Source of the DNA: an uncultured Collinsella sp.
GTDB lineage: Bacteria; Actinomycetota; Coriobacteriia; Coriobacteriales; Coriobacteriaceae
Assembly: GCA_902494345.1 (NCBI GenBank)
Contig: CABUSV010000004.1
Location: 91,439 to 155,438, forward strand
Reading direction: 5' to 3'
DNA: 64,000 bases
Shown here: positions 16,986 to 26,115 of the stretch, in pieces
Layout of the letters: each line of letters starts with the position of its first letter
How positions within the stretch are numbered: position 1 is the first letter of the stretch
Translations under genes and position numbers: made by a program
Notes under the pieces: generated by a model
The model's input: only the letters and a program-made list of their open reading frames with translations
Told to the model about the DNA's origin: nothing
The model's database searches: none

Positions 16986-18386
16986 ATGGACTACCGCAAA
17001 TCAGCCCAAGAGGTGCTCGACAACATCGGTGGCGCCGGCAACGTTGTTTCGGCCGCACACTGCGCCACGCGTCTGCGCCTGGTGATTGCCGATAACGCCA
17101 AGGTCGACAAGGGAGCCCTCGAGAATATCGACGGCGCCAAGGCCGTCTTTGAGGCCCAGGGCCAGCTCCAGATTATTTTTGGCACTGGCACCGTCAACAA
17201 GGTCTACGAGGAGTTCATCGCGCTCAGTGGCGTCGAGGCTGCCACGAAGGCCGAGGTCAAGGAGGCAGCGGCGCAGCAGCAGAACATCTTTATGCGTGCC
17301 ATTAAGGTGCTCGGCGACGTCTTTGTCCCCATCATCCCCGCCATCGTGGCTTCGGGCCTGCTGCTGGGCATTATGAGCGCCCTCAACTTTATGGCCTCCA
17401 ACGGCTTTATCGCGCTCGACACCAATAACTTTATTTATAAGATTGCCGACCTGGTCTCGGGCACGTCTTTTGGCATTCTGCAGATCCTGATCGGTTACTC
17501 CGCGGCTAAGGCCTTTGGCGCCAACCCGTACCTGGGCGCCGTCGTCGGCGGTGCGTTCATCAACTCCTCGCTGCAGAGCGCCTACACGGTTGCCTCCGAG
17601 GGCGTGCAGACCATGGTCACCGTCATCCCCGGCGTGTACAGCTTTGAGTGGGTCGGTTATCAGGGCCACGTTATCCCCATCGTTATCGCCTGCGCCATTC
17701 TCGCCTTCCTCGAGAAGCGTCTCCACAAGGTTGTCCCCGAGATGTTCGATCTCTTTGTGACCCCGCTTGTCTCGGTGTTCGTGACCGTGCTCGTGACGCT
17801 CGTTGCCGTCGGCCCCATCTTTGTCTGGGCCGAGAACGCCATCCTCGGTCTGATCCAGACCCTGCTGACCCTGCCCTTCGGCATCGGTTCCTTTATCGTC
17901 GGCCTGTTCTATGCTCCCACGGTCGTTACCGGTATCCACCAGATGTACACCGCCATCGACCTGGGCCAGCTCGCCCAGTACGGCGTGACCTACTGGCTGC
18001 CCATCGCCAGCGCTGCCAACATCGCCCAGGGTGGCGCCGCGCTCGCCGTTGCCTTTAAGACTCGCGATGCCAAGATCAAGGGCCTGGCGCTTCCTTCGGC
18101 TCTGTCCGCCTTCATGGGCATTACCGAGCCTGCCATCTTTGGTGTGAACCTGCGCTTCTTTAAGCCTTTCATCGCCGGCTGCATCGGCGGCGGTTGCGGT
18201 GCCCTGGTCTGTGCGCTCACCTCGCTGGCTGCCTCCGGCACGGGCGTTACGGGTATCTTCGGTATCCTGCTGTGCCTGGCCCAGCCCGTGCAGTACGCGA
18301 TCATGTTTGCGGTCGCCGCGCTGGTTTCCTTTGCTATCTCGTTTGTCCTGTACAAGGACGAGCCCAAGGCTTCCGAGCAGGCGTAG
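16986..18386 (+). CDS. scrA: Sucrose-type PTS permease, EIIBC
   Basis: The ATG at 16986 follows GGAGGAAAGGG. The 466-residue protein has an N-terminal EIIB domain with the phosphorylated Cys26 in the AHCATRLR motif, then an EIIC domain with about ten membrane segments (residues 105-460), including GITEPAIFGVNLRF. There is no fused EIIA domain, so phosphate must come from an EIIA encoded elsewhere. It imports and phosphorylates the sugar, which the downstream ScrB would cleave. Sucrose specificity follows from the family and the neighbours. Confidence 0.9.
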   Translation: MDYRKSAQEVLDNIGGAGNVVSAAHCATRLRLVIADNAKVDKGALENIDGAKAVFEAQGQLQIIFGTGTVNKVYEEFIALSGVEAATKAEVKEAAAQQQNIFMRAIKVLGDVFVPIIPAIVASGLLLGIMSALNFMASNGFIALDTNNFIYKIADLVSGTSFGILQILIGYSAAKAFGANPYLGAVVGGAFINSSLQSAYTVASEGVQTMVTVIPGVYSFEWVGYQGHVIPIVIACAILAFLEKRLHKVVPEMFDLFVTPLVSVFVTVLVTLVAVGPIFVWAENAILGLIQTLLTLPFGIGSFIVGLFYAPTVVTGIHQMYTAIDLGQLAQYGVTYWLPIASAANIAQGGAALAVAFKTRDAKIKGLALPSALSAFMGITEPAIFGVNLRFFKPFIAGCIGGGCGALVCALTSLAASGTGVTGIFGILLCLAQPVQYAIMFAVAALVSFAISFVLYKDEPKASEQA

Positions 18387-18406
18387 GAGTCTTTGGTTGA
18401 GGGGAT

Positions 18407-18431
18407 GCCCGCGGGTTGTATGCTCGCGGGC
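18407..18431 (+). terminator. Hairpin between scrA and scrB
   Basis: GCCCGCG at 18407-18413 pairs with CGCGGGC at 18425-18431, followed by GTTTCCC. The short stem and weak T-run suggest partial termination or an mRNA-stability element. Confidence 0.35.
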
Positions 18432-18493
18432 GTTTCCCGTATCTGGTGCCGATCTCTGGTGCCTTGTTACTTTCGATCCGTTAGGACTTTGAT

Positions 18494-20035
18494 ATGTCTA
18501 ATGCACTTGGTCGCGACCTTGCAAAGTTGGTTGCCGCTGTTGACGCTGCCGCCTCTGAGTGCGGTCATGGCGTGTATGGCCAGCACTTCCATATTATGCC
18601 GCCGGCGGGTTGGCTCAATGACCCCAACGGTCTCTGCCAGGTGGGTGGCGTGTTTCACGCGTACTTCCAGTATGCCCCGTTTGATGTGAACGGCGGCGTA
18701 AAGATGTGGGGCCATGCCACAAGCCGCGACCTTATGAACTGGGAATATGTTGGCGCGCCGCTGCTTCCCGACGAGCCGTTCGACTGCCATGGCGTGTATT
18801 CTGGCTCCGCGCTTGCCGAGGACGGCCGCATCCGCGTACTGTACACAGGCAACGTTAAGCTTTCCGATGCGGACGGCACGTACGACTACGTCAATACCGG
18901 CCGCCGCGCCGATACTGCTTATGTCGAGAGCGTTGATGGCCTTGCCGGTCGGGAGTTCAGTCAAAAGCGCGTTGTGCTGGCGTCCGAGGATTATCCTGAG
19001 GATTTGACCTGCCACGTGCGTGACCCCAAGGTGTGGCGCGATGATGATGGGCGTTATCACATGGTGCTTGGCGCGCGTCGTCGCGTGGACGGGCCGCATG
19101 TCGATAGTCGATTTTGCGCCATGCACGGCGAGGGTGCCGGGCGCGATGTGGGTGAGATCCTGGTATACGGCTCGGCTGACATGTTTAGCTGGCAGCTCGA
19201 GAGCCGTGTGTCTACGCCCGAGCGCTTTGGCTTTATGTGGGAGTGCCCGGGGTATCTGGAGCTTGAGACGGATGGCGCCGTACCGGCGAAGTTCCTTTCC
19301 TTTTCTCCCCAGGGGCTCGAGGGCGGTCGTTGGGACCGCGGCAACGTATACGCTGCTGGCTACATGCCTGTATCGGGCGACATCACTGGTGGCAAGGACG
19401 CTTATGACCTGGGCGAGTTCCGCCTGTGGGACGCCGGTTTTGACTTCTATGCTCCGCAGGAGTTTACGTCCGAGGACGGTCGCCACATTCTGATCGGCTG
19501 GATGGGCATGCCCGATGAGCCGACCTATGGCAACGCACCCACCGTGGCGTGCGGCTGGCAGCACTGTATGACGGTGCCGCGTGAGCTTATAGCCGGTGCC
19601 GGCGGCGTAGTGCTGCAGCAGCCGGCGCGCGAGATCGAGCGCCATTATGCCTCGGTGCGTGTGGGGGAGGGCTCGTTGGAGGTTGCTGGCGATACCTGCT
19701 TTGACGTTGTTGTTGACGGTGTCGACGGCGCGTTTGCCGCGACCGTAGATGGCGAGCTGAAACTGGCGTTTGTGCCCGCCGAGGGCGAGCTACCCGCGCG
19801 CTTTGAGATGCGATTTACCGATGAGGGTCGCGCTTCTGCCGGCTGCGGTCGTACCGTGCGCTGGGAGCCCGTCGACGAGGTGCGCAACGTGCGCATTGTT
19901 GGCGATGTCTCGTCGGTCGAGGTGTTTGTGAACGATGGCGCGCTCGTGTTTTCGACGCGCATCTATCCCGAGGTCTATGGCGTGACCGTTGACGCGCCGA
20001 GTGCGAGCGTGAACTATCACACGCTCAACATCTAG
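18494..20035 (+). CDS. scrB: Sucrose-6-phosphate hydrolase, GH32
   Basis: The 513-residue enzyme has all three GH32 acidic motifs: WLNDPNG with nucleophile Asp43, RDPK with transition-state Asp177, and ECPG with acid/base Glu250. The five-bladed propeller is followed by the C-terminal beta-sandwich (residues about 370-513). It hydrolyses phosphorylated sucrose delivered by ScrA to glucose-6-phosphate and fructose. The upstream site is weak (AGGAC). An intrinsic terminator follows its stop. Confidence 0.92.
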   Translation: MSNALGRDLAKLVAAVDAAASECGHGVYGQHFHIMPPAGWLNDPNGLCQVGGVFHAYFQYAPFDVNGGVKMWGHATSRDLMNWEYVGAPLLPDEPFDCHGVYSGSALAEDGRIRVLYTGNVKLSDADGTYDYVNTGRRADTAYVESVDGLAGREFSQKRVVLASEDYPEDLTCHVRDPKVWRDDDGRYHMVLGARRRVDGPHVDSRFCAMHGEGAGRDVGEILVYGSADMFSWQLESRVSTPERFGFMWECPGYLELETDGAVPAKFLSFSPQGLEGGRWDRGNVYAAGYMPVSGDITGGKDAYDLGEFRLWDAGFDFYAPQEFTSEDGRHILIGWMGMPDEPTYGNAPTVACGWQHCMTVPRELIAGAGGVVLQQPAREIERHYASVRVGEGSLEVAGDTCFDVVVDGVDGAFAATVDGELKLAFVPAEGELPARFEMRFTDEGRASAGCGRTVRWEPVDEVRNVRIVGDVSSVEVFVNDGALVFSTRIYPEVYGVTVDAPSASVNYHTLNI

Positions 20036-20073
20036 GCGCGCGATCGCCTATCGGCGCTATACTGCAGCCGTTG

Positions 20074-20109
20074 CCCACGATGCGGGAAACATCCGCATCG
20101 TGGGTTTTT
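20074..20109 (+). terminator. Intrinsic terminator after scrB
   Basis: A perfect 12-base stem (20074-20085 with 20093-20104) with a 7-base loop is followed by TTTTT. It closes the scr module. Confidence 0.85.
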
Positions 20110-20131
20110 GTTTGTGAAGGGACGGTGCTGC

Positions 20132-21136
20132 GTGGATGTGCAACAGCTAGAAGAGACCTGGGCTGCAAGGGCCGGCGCGCGTGGGGCGCGACTGCTTACG
20201 GCCTCGCATGTGCCGGCGGCGCTGTCGATTCTGGGGGTCGTGCGCCCCGGCGATCGCCTGGTTGCGTTTGCTGATGACTTTGCCGATGCGTTTGCCCGCG
20301 GCTTTGATGGACGCAACGTTGTGCTCGTGGACCCGCCGTCGGTTGCGGCGTTTACCGCCGCGTCCAAGGGCTTTGATGCTTCGTTTGATGCCGAGAGTCC
20401 GCACCTGTGGTGGTTCGTCAACTCCATCGGCGGGTTTGGTCTGCGCGTGCCCGATCTGCGCGCTCTGGGCCGCGCGGCGCGTGAGGCCCGCGCACTGCTC
20501 GTGGTGGATAACACGGTGCCTGGCGTCTTTGGGTGCGATCCGCTGCGCTTGGGTGCCGTGCTGTCGCTCGAGGCGCTTGACCGCGTGTGCGCCGGTAGGT
20601 CTCCGCGCAAGCTCGTTGCTGCTTCGGTGGCGCGCTCGCAGCTCAAGCGCCATCGTGTGGATGCCGCGGCTGAGTGTGCGCATGCCCTGCTTGAGGGCTG
20701 TGGCTTGGCTAAGCTTGATATGCCTGCTGACGAGGCCGACGTGCTGGAGCGAGGGCTGGACTCGCTCGATGTCCGCATGCAGGCGCATTTCGACCGCGCA
20801 CGTGCGCTGGCCGAGTATCTGGCCGCCAACGAGATGGTGCGCAACGTGCGCTATCCCGGGCTGAGCTCTCATCCCGACCATGCGGTTGCAACGGGAATCC
20901 TCGAGCACGGCTTTGGTCCGGCAGTTGAATTTGACCTTATCGAGCGTAGCTCAGGCGAGCTGTTCGATGCTTTGCCCGGGGAGTTTCGCACATCGCCCGC
21001 CGGTGGCGCAACGACGCGCCTTTCGGCCCCACGCGGCAAGCAGGGGAGCACCGTCCGCCTCTTCGCCGGCACCGACGACCCCTTGATCGTGGCCGCCACC
21101 CTAGACAACGCCCTCCGCAAATTAGCTACTCTTTGA
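20132..21136 (+). CDS. Divergent Cys/Met-metabolism PLP-fold protein, apparently without catalytic lysine
   Basis: The GTG at 20132 has GAAGGGA about 10 bases upstream; the earlier TTG lies inside the terminator T-run. The 334-residue product follows the cystathionine gamma-synthase layout. VVDNTVPGVFGCDPLRLGA matches the PLP-contacting Asp motif, and a C-terminal RLSAPRGKQGSTVRLFAGTD stretch sits where SVGxE/D is expected. After the Asp motif the usual SxTK segment with the Schiff-base lysine is replaced by ALDRVCAGRSPRKLVAASVA. The total is shorter than the family's roughly 380-400. It may be non-catalytic or use another lysine. The gene overlaps the convergent ModE-like gene by 11 bases. 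Confidence 0.65.
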   Translation: MDVQQLEETWAARAGARGARLLTASHVPAALSILGVVRPGDRLVAFADDFADAFARGFDGRNVVLVDPPSVAAFTAASKGFDASFDAESPHLWWFVNSIGGFGLRVPDLRALGRAAREARALLVVDNTVPGVFGCDPLRLGAVLSLEALDRVCAGRSPRKLVAASVARSQLKRHRVDAAAECAHALLEGCGLAKLDMPADEADVLERGLDSLDVRMQAHFDRARALAEYLAANEMVRNVRYPGLSSHPDHAVATGILEHGFGPAVEFDLIERSSGELFDALPGEFRTSPAGGATTRLSAPRGKQGSTVRLFAGTDDPLIVAATLDNALRKLATL

Positions 21137-21470
21137 TGCTGGCGATGAGGGCGTCGGCTTTGGTGGCAATGACGTTGTTGATGTCGGCCTGCAACTCCTC
21201 GTAGACTGCTATGGCTCGCTCGCCGGCGGGGGTGAGGCTGGACCCGCGGGCTCCGTCGCGCTCGATGAGCTTGCAGCCCAGCTGGCCTTCGGCTTCGTTC
21301 ACGATGCGCCAGGCCTTTGAATACGCCATGCCCATGCTCTTGGCGGCACGGTTGAGCGAGTGCTCTCGGGCGATACTCTGCAGCAGCAAGACGCAGCCGT
21401 GGCCGAAGACGCCCGGCAAATCCTTGTCGCACGCTTGAATGACCAACTTTGCCGTCGTCTTGTACTTCAT
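21126..21470 (-). CDS. ModE-like winged helix-turn-helix regulator
   Basis: The 114-residue protein is a LysR/ModE-type DNA-binding domain alone: GCVLLLQSIAREHSLNRAAKSMGMAYSKAW is the helix-turn-helix, with the wing at residues 70-88. No molybdate-binding (TOBE) domain is present, as in many short ModE-like proteins. The ATG at 21470 is chosen; a GTG three codons upstream is an alternative, with GGGGAG ahead of both. It converges on the PLP-fold gene. Its ligand and targets are unknown. Confidence 0.8.
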   Translation of the reverse strand: MKYKTTAKLVIQACDKDLPGVFGHGCVLLLQSIAREHSLNRAAKSMGMAYSKAWRIVNEAEGQLGCKLIERDGARGSSLTPAGERAIAVYEELQADINNVIATKADALIASIKE

Positions 21471-21593
21471 ACGCTCCACGTCTCCCCGCTAAAGTGTTTG
21501 CTGGGCAAACGCAAAGCCTGCGTCAAACCCTCGTGTGCTCTTCTTAAATCATGCATTGTAGCAGTCAAAGTGCGTTAAGATACTTCCCCAGTA

Positions 21594-21605
21594 TTGGGCG
21601 CCCAA
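21594..21605. repeat. 12-base palindrome in the guaB leader
   Basis: TTGGGCGCCCAA is a perfect palindrome about 60 bases before guaB. It could be an operator; no partner site was seen. The 190-base gap otherwise shows only a good AAAAAGGAG site before guaB. Confidence 0.4.
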
Positions 21606-21663
21606 GGTTGGGCTGGGTCCTACGAGGCCTGCAGCCGACCGGTCGCATGGAAAAAGGAGAAAC

Positions 21664-23175
21664 ATGGCTACGTTCTTTCCCGGTGAGTCCCACACGTTTT
21701 CGGAGTATCTGCTGGTCCCTGGTTACTCGTCCTCGCAGTGCATCCCCAACAACGTCTCTCTTAAGACGCCGCTAACCCGCTTTAAGCGCGGTGAGAAGCC
21801 GGCAATCACCCTGAACATCCCCATGGTTTCCGCCATCATGCAGTCTGTCTCGGGCGTCGACATGGGTGTCGCGCTCGCTACCGAGGGTGGCCTGTCCTTC
21901 ATTTACGGTTCCCAGAGCGCCGAGTCCGAGGCCGCTATGGTCAAGGCCGTCAAGGATCACAAGGCCGGTTTCGTTCAGTCCGATTCCACGCTGACCCCCG
22001 ACATGACCATGGAGCAGGTCATCGAGCTCAAGGAGAAGACCGGTCATTCCACCATGCCGGTCACCGACGACGGCACTCCCAAGGGTAAGCTCTTGGGCAT
22101 CGTCACCAGCCGTGACTATCGCCCCAGCCGCGATGACCACCAGACGAAGGTCTCCGAGTTCATGACCCCGCGTGAGCAGCTCATCGTGGGCGACAAGAAT
22201 ATCAGCCTCAAGGTTGCCAACGACGTCATCTGGGACAACAAGCTCAACGCCCTGCCCATCGTCGACGACAATGATCACCTTATGGGCATCGTTTTCCGCA
22301 AGGACTACGACAGCCACAAGACCAACCCCAACGAGCTGCTCGATAACGACAAGCGCTACATGGTCGGCGCCGGTATCAACACCCGCGACTATGCCGAGCG
22401 CGTGCCGCTGCTCATCGAGGCCGGCGCCGATGTCCTGTGCATCGACTCCTCCGAGGGCTTCAGCGAGTGGCAGAAGCGCACCATCGAGTGGATTCGCGCC
22501 AACTACGGCGAGGACGTCAAGGTCGGTGCCGGTAACGTCGTCGACGCCGAGGGCTTCCGCTTCCTGGCAGACTGCGGTGCCGACTTCATCAAGGTCGGTA
22601 TCGGCGGCGGTTCCATCTGCATTACCCGTGAGACCAAGGGTATCGGCCGTGGCCAGGCCACCGCGCTGATTGACGTCTGCCGCGCTCGCGACGAGTACTA
22701 CGAGGAGACCGGCGTCTACGTGCCCGTGTGCTCCGACGGCGGTATCGTCTACGACTACCACATGACGCTCGCCCTGGCCATGGGTGCAGACTTTATGATG
22801 CTGGGCCGTTACTTCGCCCGCTTTGACGAGAGCCCGACCGAGCGCGTCAACGTCAATGGCCAGTACATGAAGGAGTACTGGGGCGAGGGTTCTGCGCGTG
22901 CCCGCAACTGGCAGCGCTACGACCTGGGCGGCGCCGCGAAGCTCAGCTTCGTCGAGGGCGTCGATTCCTACGTTCCCTATGCTGGCTCCCTCAAGGACGG
23001 CGTGGGCGGCACGCTCTACAAGGTCAAGTCCACGATGTGCAACTGCGGCGCCCTCTCGATCCCCGAGCTCCAGGAAAAGGCACGCCTGACGCTGGTTAGT
23101 TCCACCTCCATCGTCGAAGGCGGCGCCCACGATGTTGTGGTCAAGGATTCGCAGCAGTCCGTATCTTATCGATAA
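21664..23175 (+). CDS. guaB: Inosine-5'-monophosphate dehydrogenase
   Basis: The 503-residue enzyme oxidises IMP to XMP with NAD+, the committed step to guanine nucleotides. The catalytic Cys319 is in GGGSICITRETKGIGRGQ, the substrate loop. Two CBS domains occupy about residues 110-235. Further TIM-barrel motifs include CSDGGIVYDYH and GADFMMLGRYFA. The start follows AAAAAGGAG. It stands alone, with a hairpin after the stop. Confidence 0.95.
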   Translation: MATFFPGESHTFSEYLLVPGYSSSQCIPNNVSLKTPLTRFKRGEKPAITLNIPMVSAIMQSVSGVDMGVALATEGGLSFIYGSQSAESEAAMVKAVKDHKAGFVQSDSTLTPDMTMEQVIELKEKTGHSTMPVTDDGTPKGKLLGIVTSRDYRPSRDDHQTKVSEFMTPREQLIVGDKNISLKVANDVIWDNKLNALPIVDDNDHLMGIVFRKDYDSHKTNPNELLDNDKRYMVGAGINTRDYAERVPLLIEAGADVLCIDSSEGFSEWQKRTIEWIRANYGEDVKVGAGNVVDAEGFRFLADCGADFIKVGIGGGSICITRETKGIGRGQATALIDVCRARDEYYEETGVYVPVCSDGGIVYDYHMTLALAMGADFMMLGRYFARFDESPTERVNVNGQYMKEYWGEGSARARNWQRYDLGGAAKLSFVEGVDSYVPYAGSLKDGVGGTLYKVKSTMCNCGALSIPELQEKARLTLVSSTSIVEGGAHDVVVKDSQQSVSYR

Positions 23176-23225
23176 GGTAAGAGCCTCACATAAAGGTTGA
23201 GCATCAACCACGTTATTTAGATAAA

Positions 23226-23262
23226 GCGAGATGCCTGCAAGTCGCAGGCATCTCGCTTGTCG
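23226..23262 (+). terminator. Terminator-like hairpin after guaB
   Basis: GCGAGATGCCTGC (23226-23238) pairs perfectly with GCAGGCATCTCGC (23244-23256) around a 5-base loop. A mixed TTGTCGTATTT follows, so the T-run is weak. Confidence 0.65.
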
Positions 23263-23292
23263 TATTTGCTATCATCATGCGAGTTAACCTTA

Positions 23293-23411
23293 GGGTCGGG
23301 CGGCTTAGCTTTGTTCGCTACAAGTTCCGCACGCAAAGAAGAGCACTTAATGTGCTCTTCGTCTTGCGCAGGACTGTCCGCAGTAGCGAATAAAGCTAAG
23401 CCGACCGACCC
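23293..23411 (+). promoter_or_regulatory. Long inverted repeat in the leuS leader
   Basis: Bases 23293-23320 pair with 23384-23411 over 28 positions (26 Watson-Crick plus one G-U). Inside lies a second hairpin, GAAGAGCAC (23338-23346) with GTGCTCTTC (23352-23360). The outer right arm ends 23 bases before the leuS start and close to its AAGGAG site. No T-box consensus was seen. It may be a leader control element or a repeat. Confidence 0.6.
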
Positions 23412-23434
23412 CAGCTAAGATTAAAGGAGCTGAT

Positions 23435-26011
23435 ATGTGCGATTGCACAGATCATAAGGACGAGATCCCTGCCTACGACGCGCAGGCCATTGAGTCCAGG
23501 TGGATGAAGGCCTGGGAGGACTCCAACCTCTTTGCCGTCGACACCGACGACAGCAAGCCCAAGAAGTATGTGCTCGAGATGTTCCCGTATCCGTCGGGCG
23601 ATCTGCACATGGGCCACGCGCGCAACTATACCATCGGCGATGCCATGGCCCGTCAGGCCCGCATGCGCGGCTACGACGTGCTGCACCCCATCGGCTTTGA
23701 CGCCTTTGGCCTGCCCGCCGAGAACGCCGCCATCAAGCACAACACGCAGGCTGCTGCCTGGACGTATAAGAACATGGACCAGGCGCTCGCCACGATGAAG
23801 CGCATGGGTTTCTCCTACGATCTGGATCGCATGGTCAAGACCTGCAGCCCTGACTACTACCGCTGGGGCCAGTGGATCTTTGAGAAGATGTGGGAAAAGG
23901 GCCTGGTCTATCGTAAGAAGAACCCGGTCAACTGGTGCCCCACCTGCAAGACCGTTCTGGCCAACGAGCAGGTTACCGAGGGCAAGTGCTGGCGCTGCGG
24001 CACCGAGCCCGAGAAGCGCGACCTTGAGCAGTGGTACTACAAGATTACCGAGTACTCTCAGGAGCTGCTCGACGACTTGGAGAAGCTCCCCGGCTGGCCC
24101 GAGCGCGTCAAGCAGATGCAGGCCAACTGGATCGGTCGCTCCGAGGGCGCTGAGGTTGACTTTACCCTGTGCGACAAGGATGGCGAGCCCATCGAGGGCG
24201 ACGAGGGCAAGATCACCGTCTTCACCACGCGTGCCGATACGCTCTTTGGCGTCTCCTTCTTTGTCCTGGCTCCCGAGTACGCCGGCCTGCACGAGCTCGT
24301 CGAGGGCACGGAGTACGAGGAGGCCGTTACCAAGATCGTCGAGGATTCCAAGCATATCTCTGCCGTCGAGCGTGCCCAGGGCACCATCGAGAAGCACGGC
24401 GCTTTTACCGGCCGCTACGTGGTGAACCCCGTGAACGGCGAGAAGGTCCCCGTGTGGGTTGCCGATTATGTCGTTGCCGACTACGGTACCGGTGCCGTCA
24501 TGGCCGTTCCCTGTGGCGACCAGCGCGACTTTGAGTTTGCCCGTAAGTACGACCTGCCGATCGTGCCGATCATCCTGGACGATGACGATCGCGCTGCCGT
24601 CGAGGCCAGCGGCGAGACCATCGATACCTTCCATGCCGAGACTGTCGACTGGGATTGCGCCCACGCTGCCGAGGGCACGCTCGTCCAGTCCGGCAAGTAC
24701 ACCGGCATGCGCGGTGGTAAGCACTCCGAGGGCGAGGCTGCCATCGTGGCCGACCTCGAGGCCATGGGCTGCGGTCGTCGCAAGGTCGAGTTCCGCCTGC
24801 GCGACTGGCTCATTTCCCGCCAGCGCTATTGGGGCAACCCCATCCCGGCTATCCATTGCGAGCACTGCGGCATTGTGCCCGTGCCCGAGGACCAGCTGCC
24901 GGTGACGCTGCCCGAGAACCTTGACCTGGGCGCCGGCGAAACCCTCGCCGAGTGCAAGGAGTTCTACGAGACCACCTGCCCGGTCTGCGGTCGCCCGGCC
25001 AAACGCGAGACCGATACCATGGACACCTTTACCTGCTCCAGCTGGTATTACCTTCGCTATACCGATCCGCACAACACCGAGCTGCCCTTCTCCCGCGAGG
25101 CCGCCGACCGTTGGATGCCCGTCGATAACTACATCGGCGGCATCGAGCACGCCATTCTGCACCTGCTCTACAGCCGCTTCTTTACCAAGGCGCTGCGCGA
25201 CCTGGGCCTGCTGAGTGTGGACGAGCCCTTCACCAACCTGCTGTGCCAGGGCATGGTCAAGGACGAGAACGGCGACACCATGTCCAAGTCCAAGGGCAAT
25301 GTCGTGCCTCCGAGCTCGGTCATCGAGCCCTACGGCGCCGACACCATGCGTCTGGCGATCCTGTTTATCGCCCCGCCCGAGAAGGACTTCGACTGGGATC
25401 CCAAGGCCGTTGAGGGCGCCAACCGCTTCATCAAGCGCGCCTGGCGTATCGTTTGGCAGCTCGTCCAGTCCGGCGACGCCAACGTGGCCTTCGACAAGTC
25501 CGCGCTCGACGAGGTTGCGATGAAGCTCTATCGCGAGCGTCACCGCACCATCGCCAAGTGCACCGAGGACTTCGATCGCGGCCAGTTCAACACCGCCATC
25601 TCGGCCGTCATGGAGCTCGTCAACGCGGCGAGCGCCTACCTCAACGCCACCGAGGGTACCGCCCGCGACAAGGCGCTGTGCTACGGCGTGGCGAAGGATA
25701 TCGTGAGCGTCCTTGCCCCCATCTGCCCGTTCTGGGCCGACGAGCTGTGGCACGAGGCACTCGGCTGCGAGGGCAACGCCTACACCGCCGCCTGGCCCGA
25801 GTTCGACCTGGCCGAGTCCGTTGAGGACACGGTGCAGATCGTGGTCCAGGTGCTCGGCAAGGTCCGCGGCCGCGTCGACGTTGCCCGCGATGCCTCCAAT
25901 GAGGATATGCAGGCTGCCGCCGAGGCCGCCGTCGCCAAGTGGCTCGAGGGCAAGACGGTCGTCAAGGCCATCTGCGTGCCCGGCAAGTTGGTCAACCTGG
26001 TGGTCAAGTAG
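23435..26011 (+). CDS. leuS: Leucyl-tRNA synthetase
   Basis: The 858-residue class I synthetase charges tRNA-Leu. The HIGH motif is HMGH at 58-61 in YPSGDLHMGHARNY. A zinc-type pair of cysteine clusters is near residues 168-190 (CPTCKTV..CWRCG) and again near 505-515. The CP1 editing domain follows the first cluster. The KMSKS loop is TMSKSKGN starting at Met616. The AAGGAG site is 7 bases before the ATG. Its leader holds a long inverted repeat, and a bidirectional terminator follows. Confidence 0.97.
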   Translation: MCDCTDHKDEIPAYDAQAIESRWMKAWEDSNLFAVDTDDSKPKKYVLEMFPYPSGDLHMGHARNYTIGDAMARQARMRGYDVLHPIGFDAFGLPAENAAIKHNTQAAAWTYKNMDQALATMKRMGFSYDLDRMVKTCSPDYYRWGQWIFEKMWEKGLVYRKKNPVNWCPTCKTVLANEQVTEGKCWRCGTEPEKRDLEQWYYKITEYSQELLDDLEKLPGWPERVKQMQANWIGRSEGAEVDFTLCDKDGEPIEGDEGKITVFTTRADTLFGVSFFVLAPEYAGLHELVEGTEYEEAVTKIVEDSKHISAVERAQGTIEKHGAFTGRYVVNPVNGEKVPVWVADYVVADYGTGAVMAVPCGDQRDFEFARKYDLPIVPIILDDDDRAAVEASGETIDTFHAETVDWDCAHAAEGTLVQSGKYTGMRGGKHSEGEAAIVADLEAMGCGRRKVEFRLRDWLISRQRYWGNPIPAIHCEHCGIVPVPEDQLPVTLPENLDLGAGETLAECKEFYETTCPVCGRPAKRETDTMDTFTCSSWYYLRYTDPHNTELPFSREAADRWMPVDNYIGGIEHAILHLLYSRFFTKALRDLGLLSVDEPFTNLLCQGMVKDENGDTMSKSKGNVVPPSSVIEPYGADTMRLAILFIAPPEKDFDWDPKAVEGANRFIKRAWRIVWQLVQSGDANVAFDKSALDEVAMKLYRERHRTIAKCTEDFDRGQFNTAISAVMELVNAASAYLNATEGTARDKALCYGVAKDIVSVLAPICPFWADELWHEALGCEGNAYTAAWPEFDLAESVEDTVQIVVQVLGKVRGRVDVARDASNEDMQAAAEAAVAKWLEGKTVVKAICVPGKLVNLVVK

Positions 26012-26040
26012 GCACTGCGCGCTTAACTGACGCATAAAAG

Positions 26041-26076
26041 ACGAGGGGCGATCCGGTTGGGTCGTCCCTCGTTTTG
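26041..26076. terminator. Bidirectional terminator between leuS and the lipoprotein gene
   Basis: A 14-base stem (26041-26054 with 26059-26072, two G-U pairs) with a GGTT loop is followed by GTTTTG. The upstream AAAAG on the other side allows use by the convergent gene. Confidence 0.75.
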
Positions 26077-26115
26077 TGTTGTATGCCCTGCTTAGTCATT
26101 GCGTCGCAACGTTTT

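Noticed and set aside
23281..23434. T-box riboswitch upstream of leuS
   Set aside because: The conserved T-box sequence and specifier-loop layout were not found; only a long inverted repeat is visible.
23396..26035. 879-codon open frame on the minus strand opposite leuS
   Set aside because: The product is Gly/Val/Leu/Ala-rich with no family pattern. It is the antisense shadow of a gene with strong high-GC codon bias.
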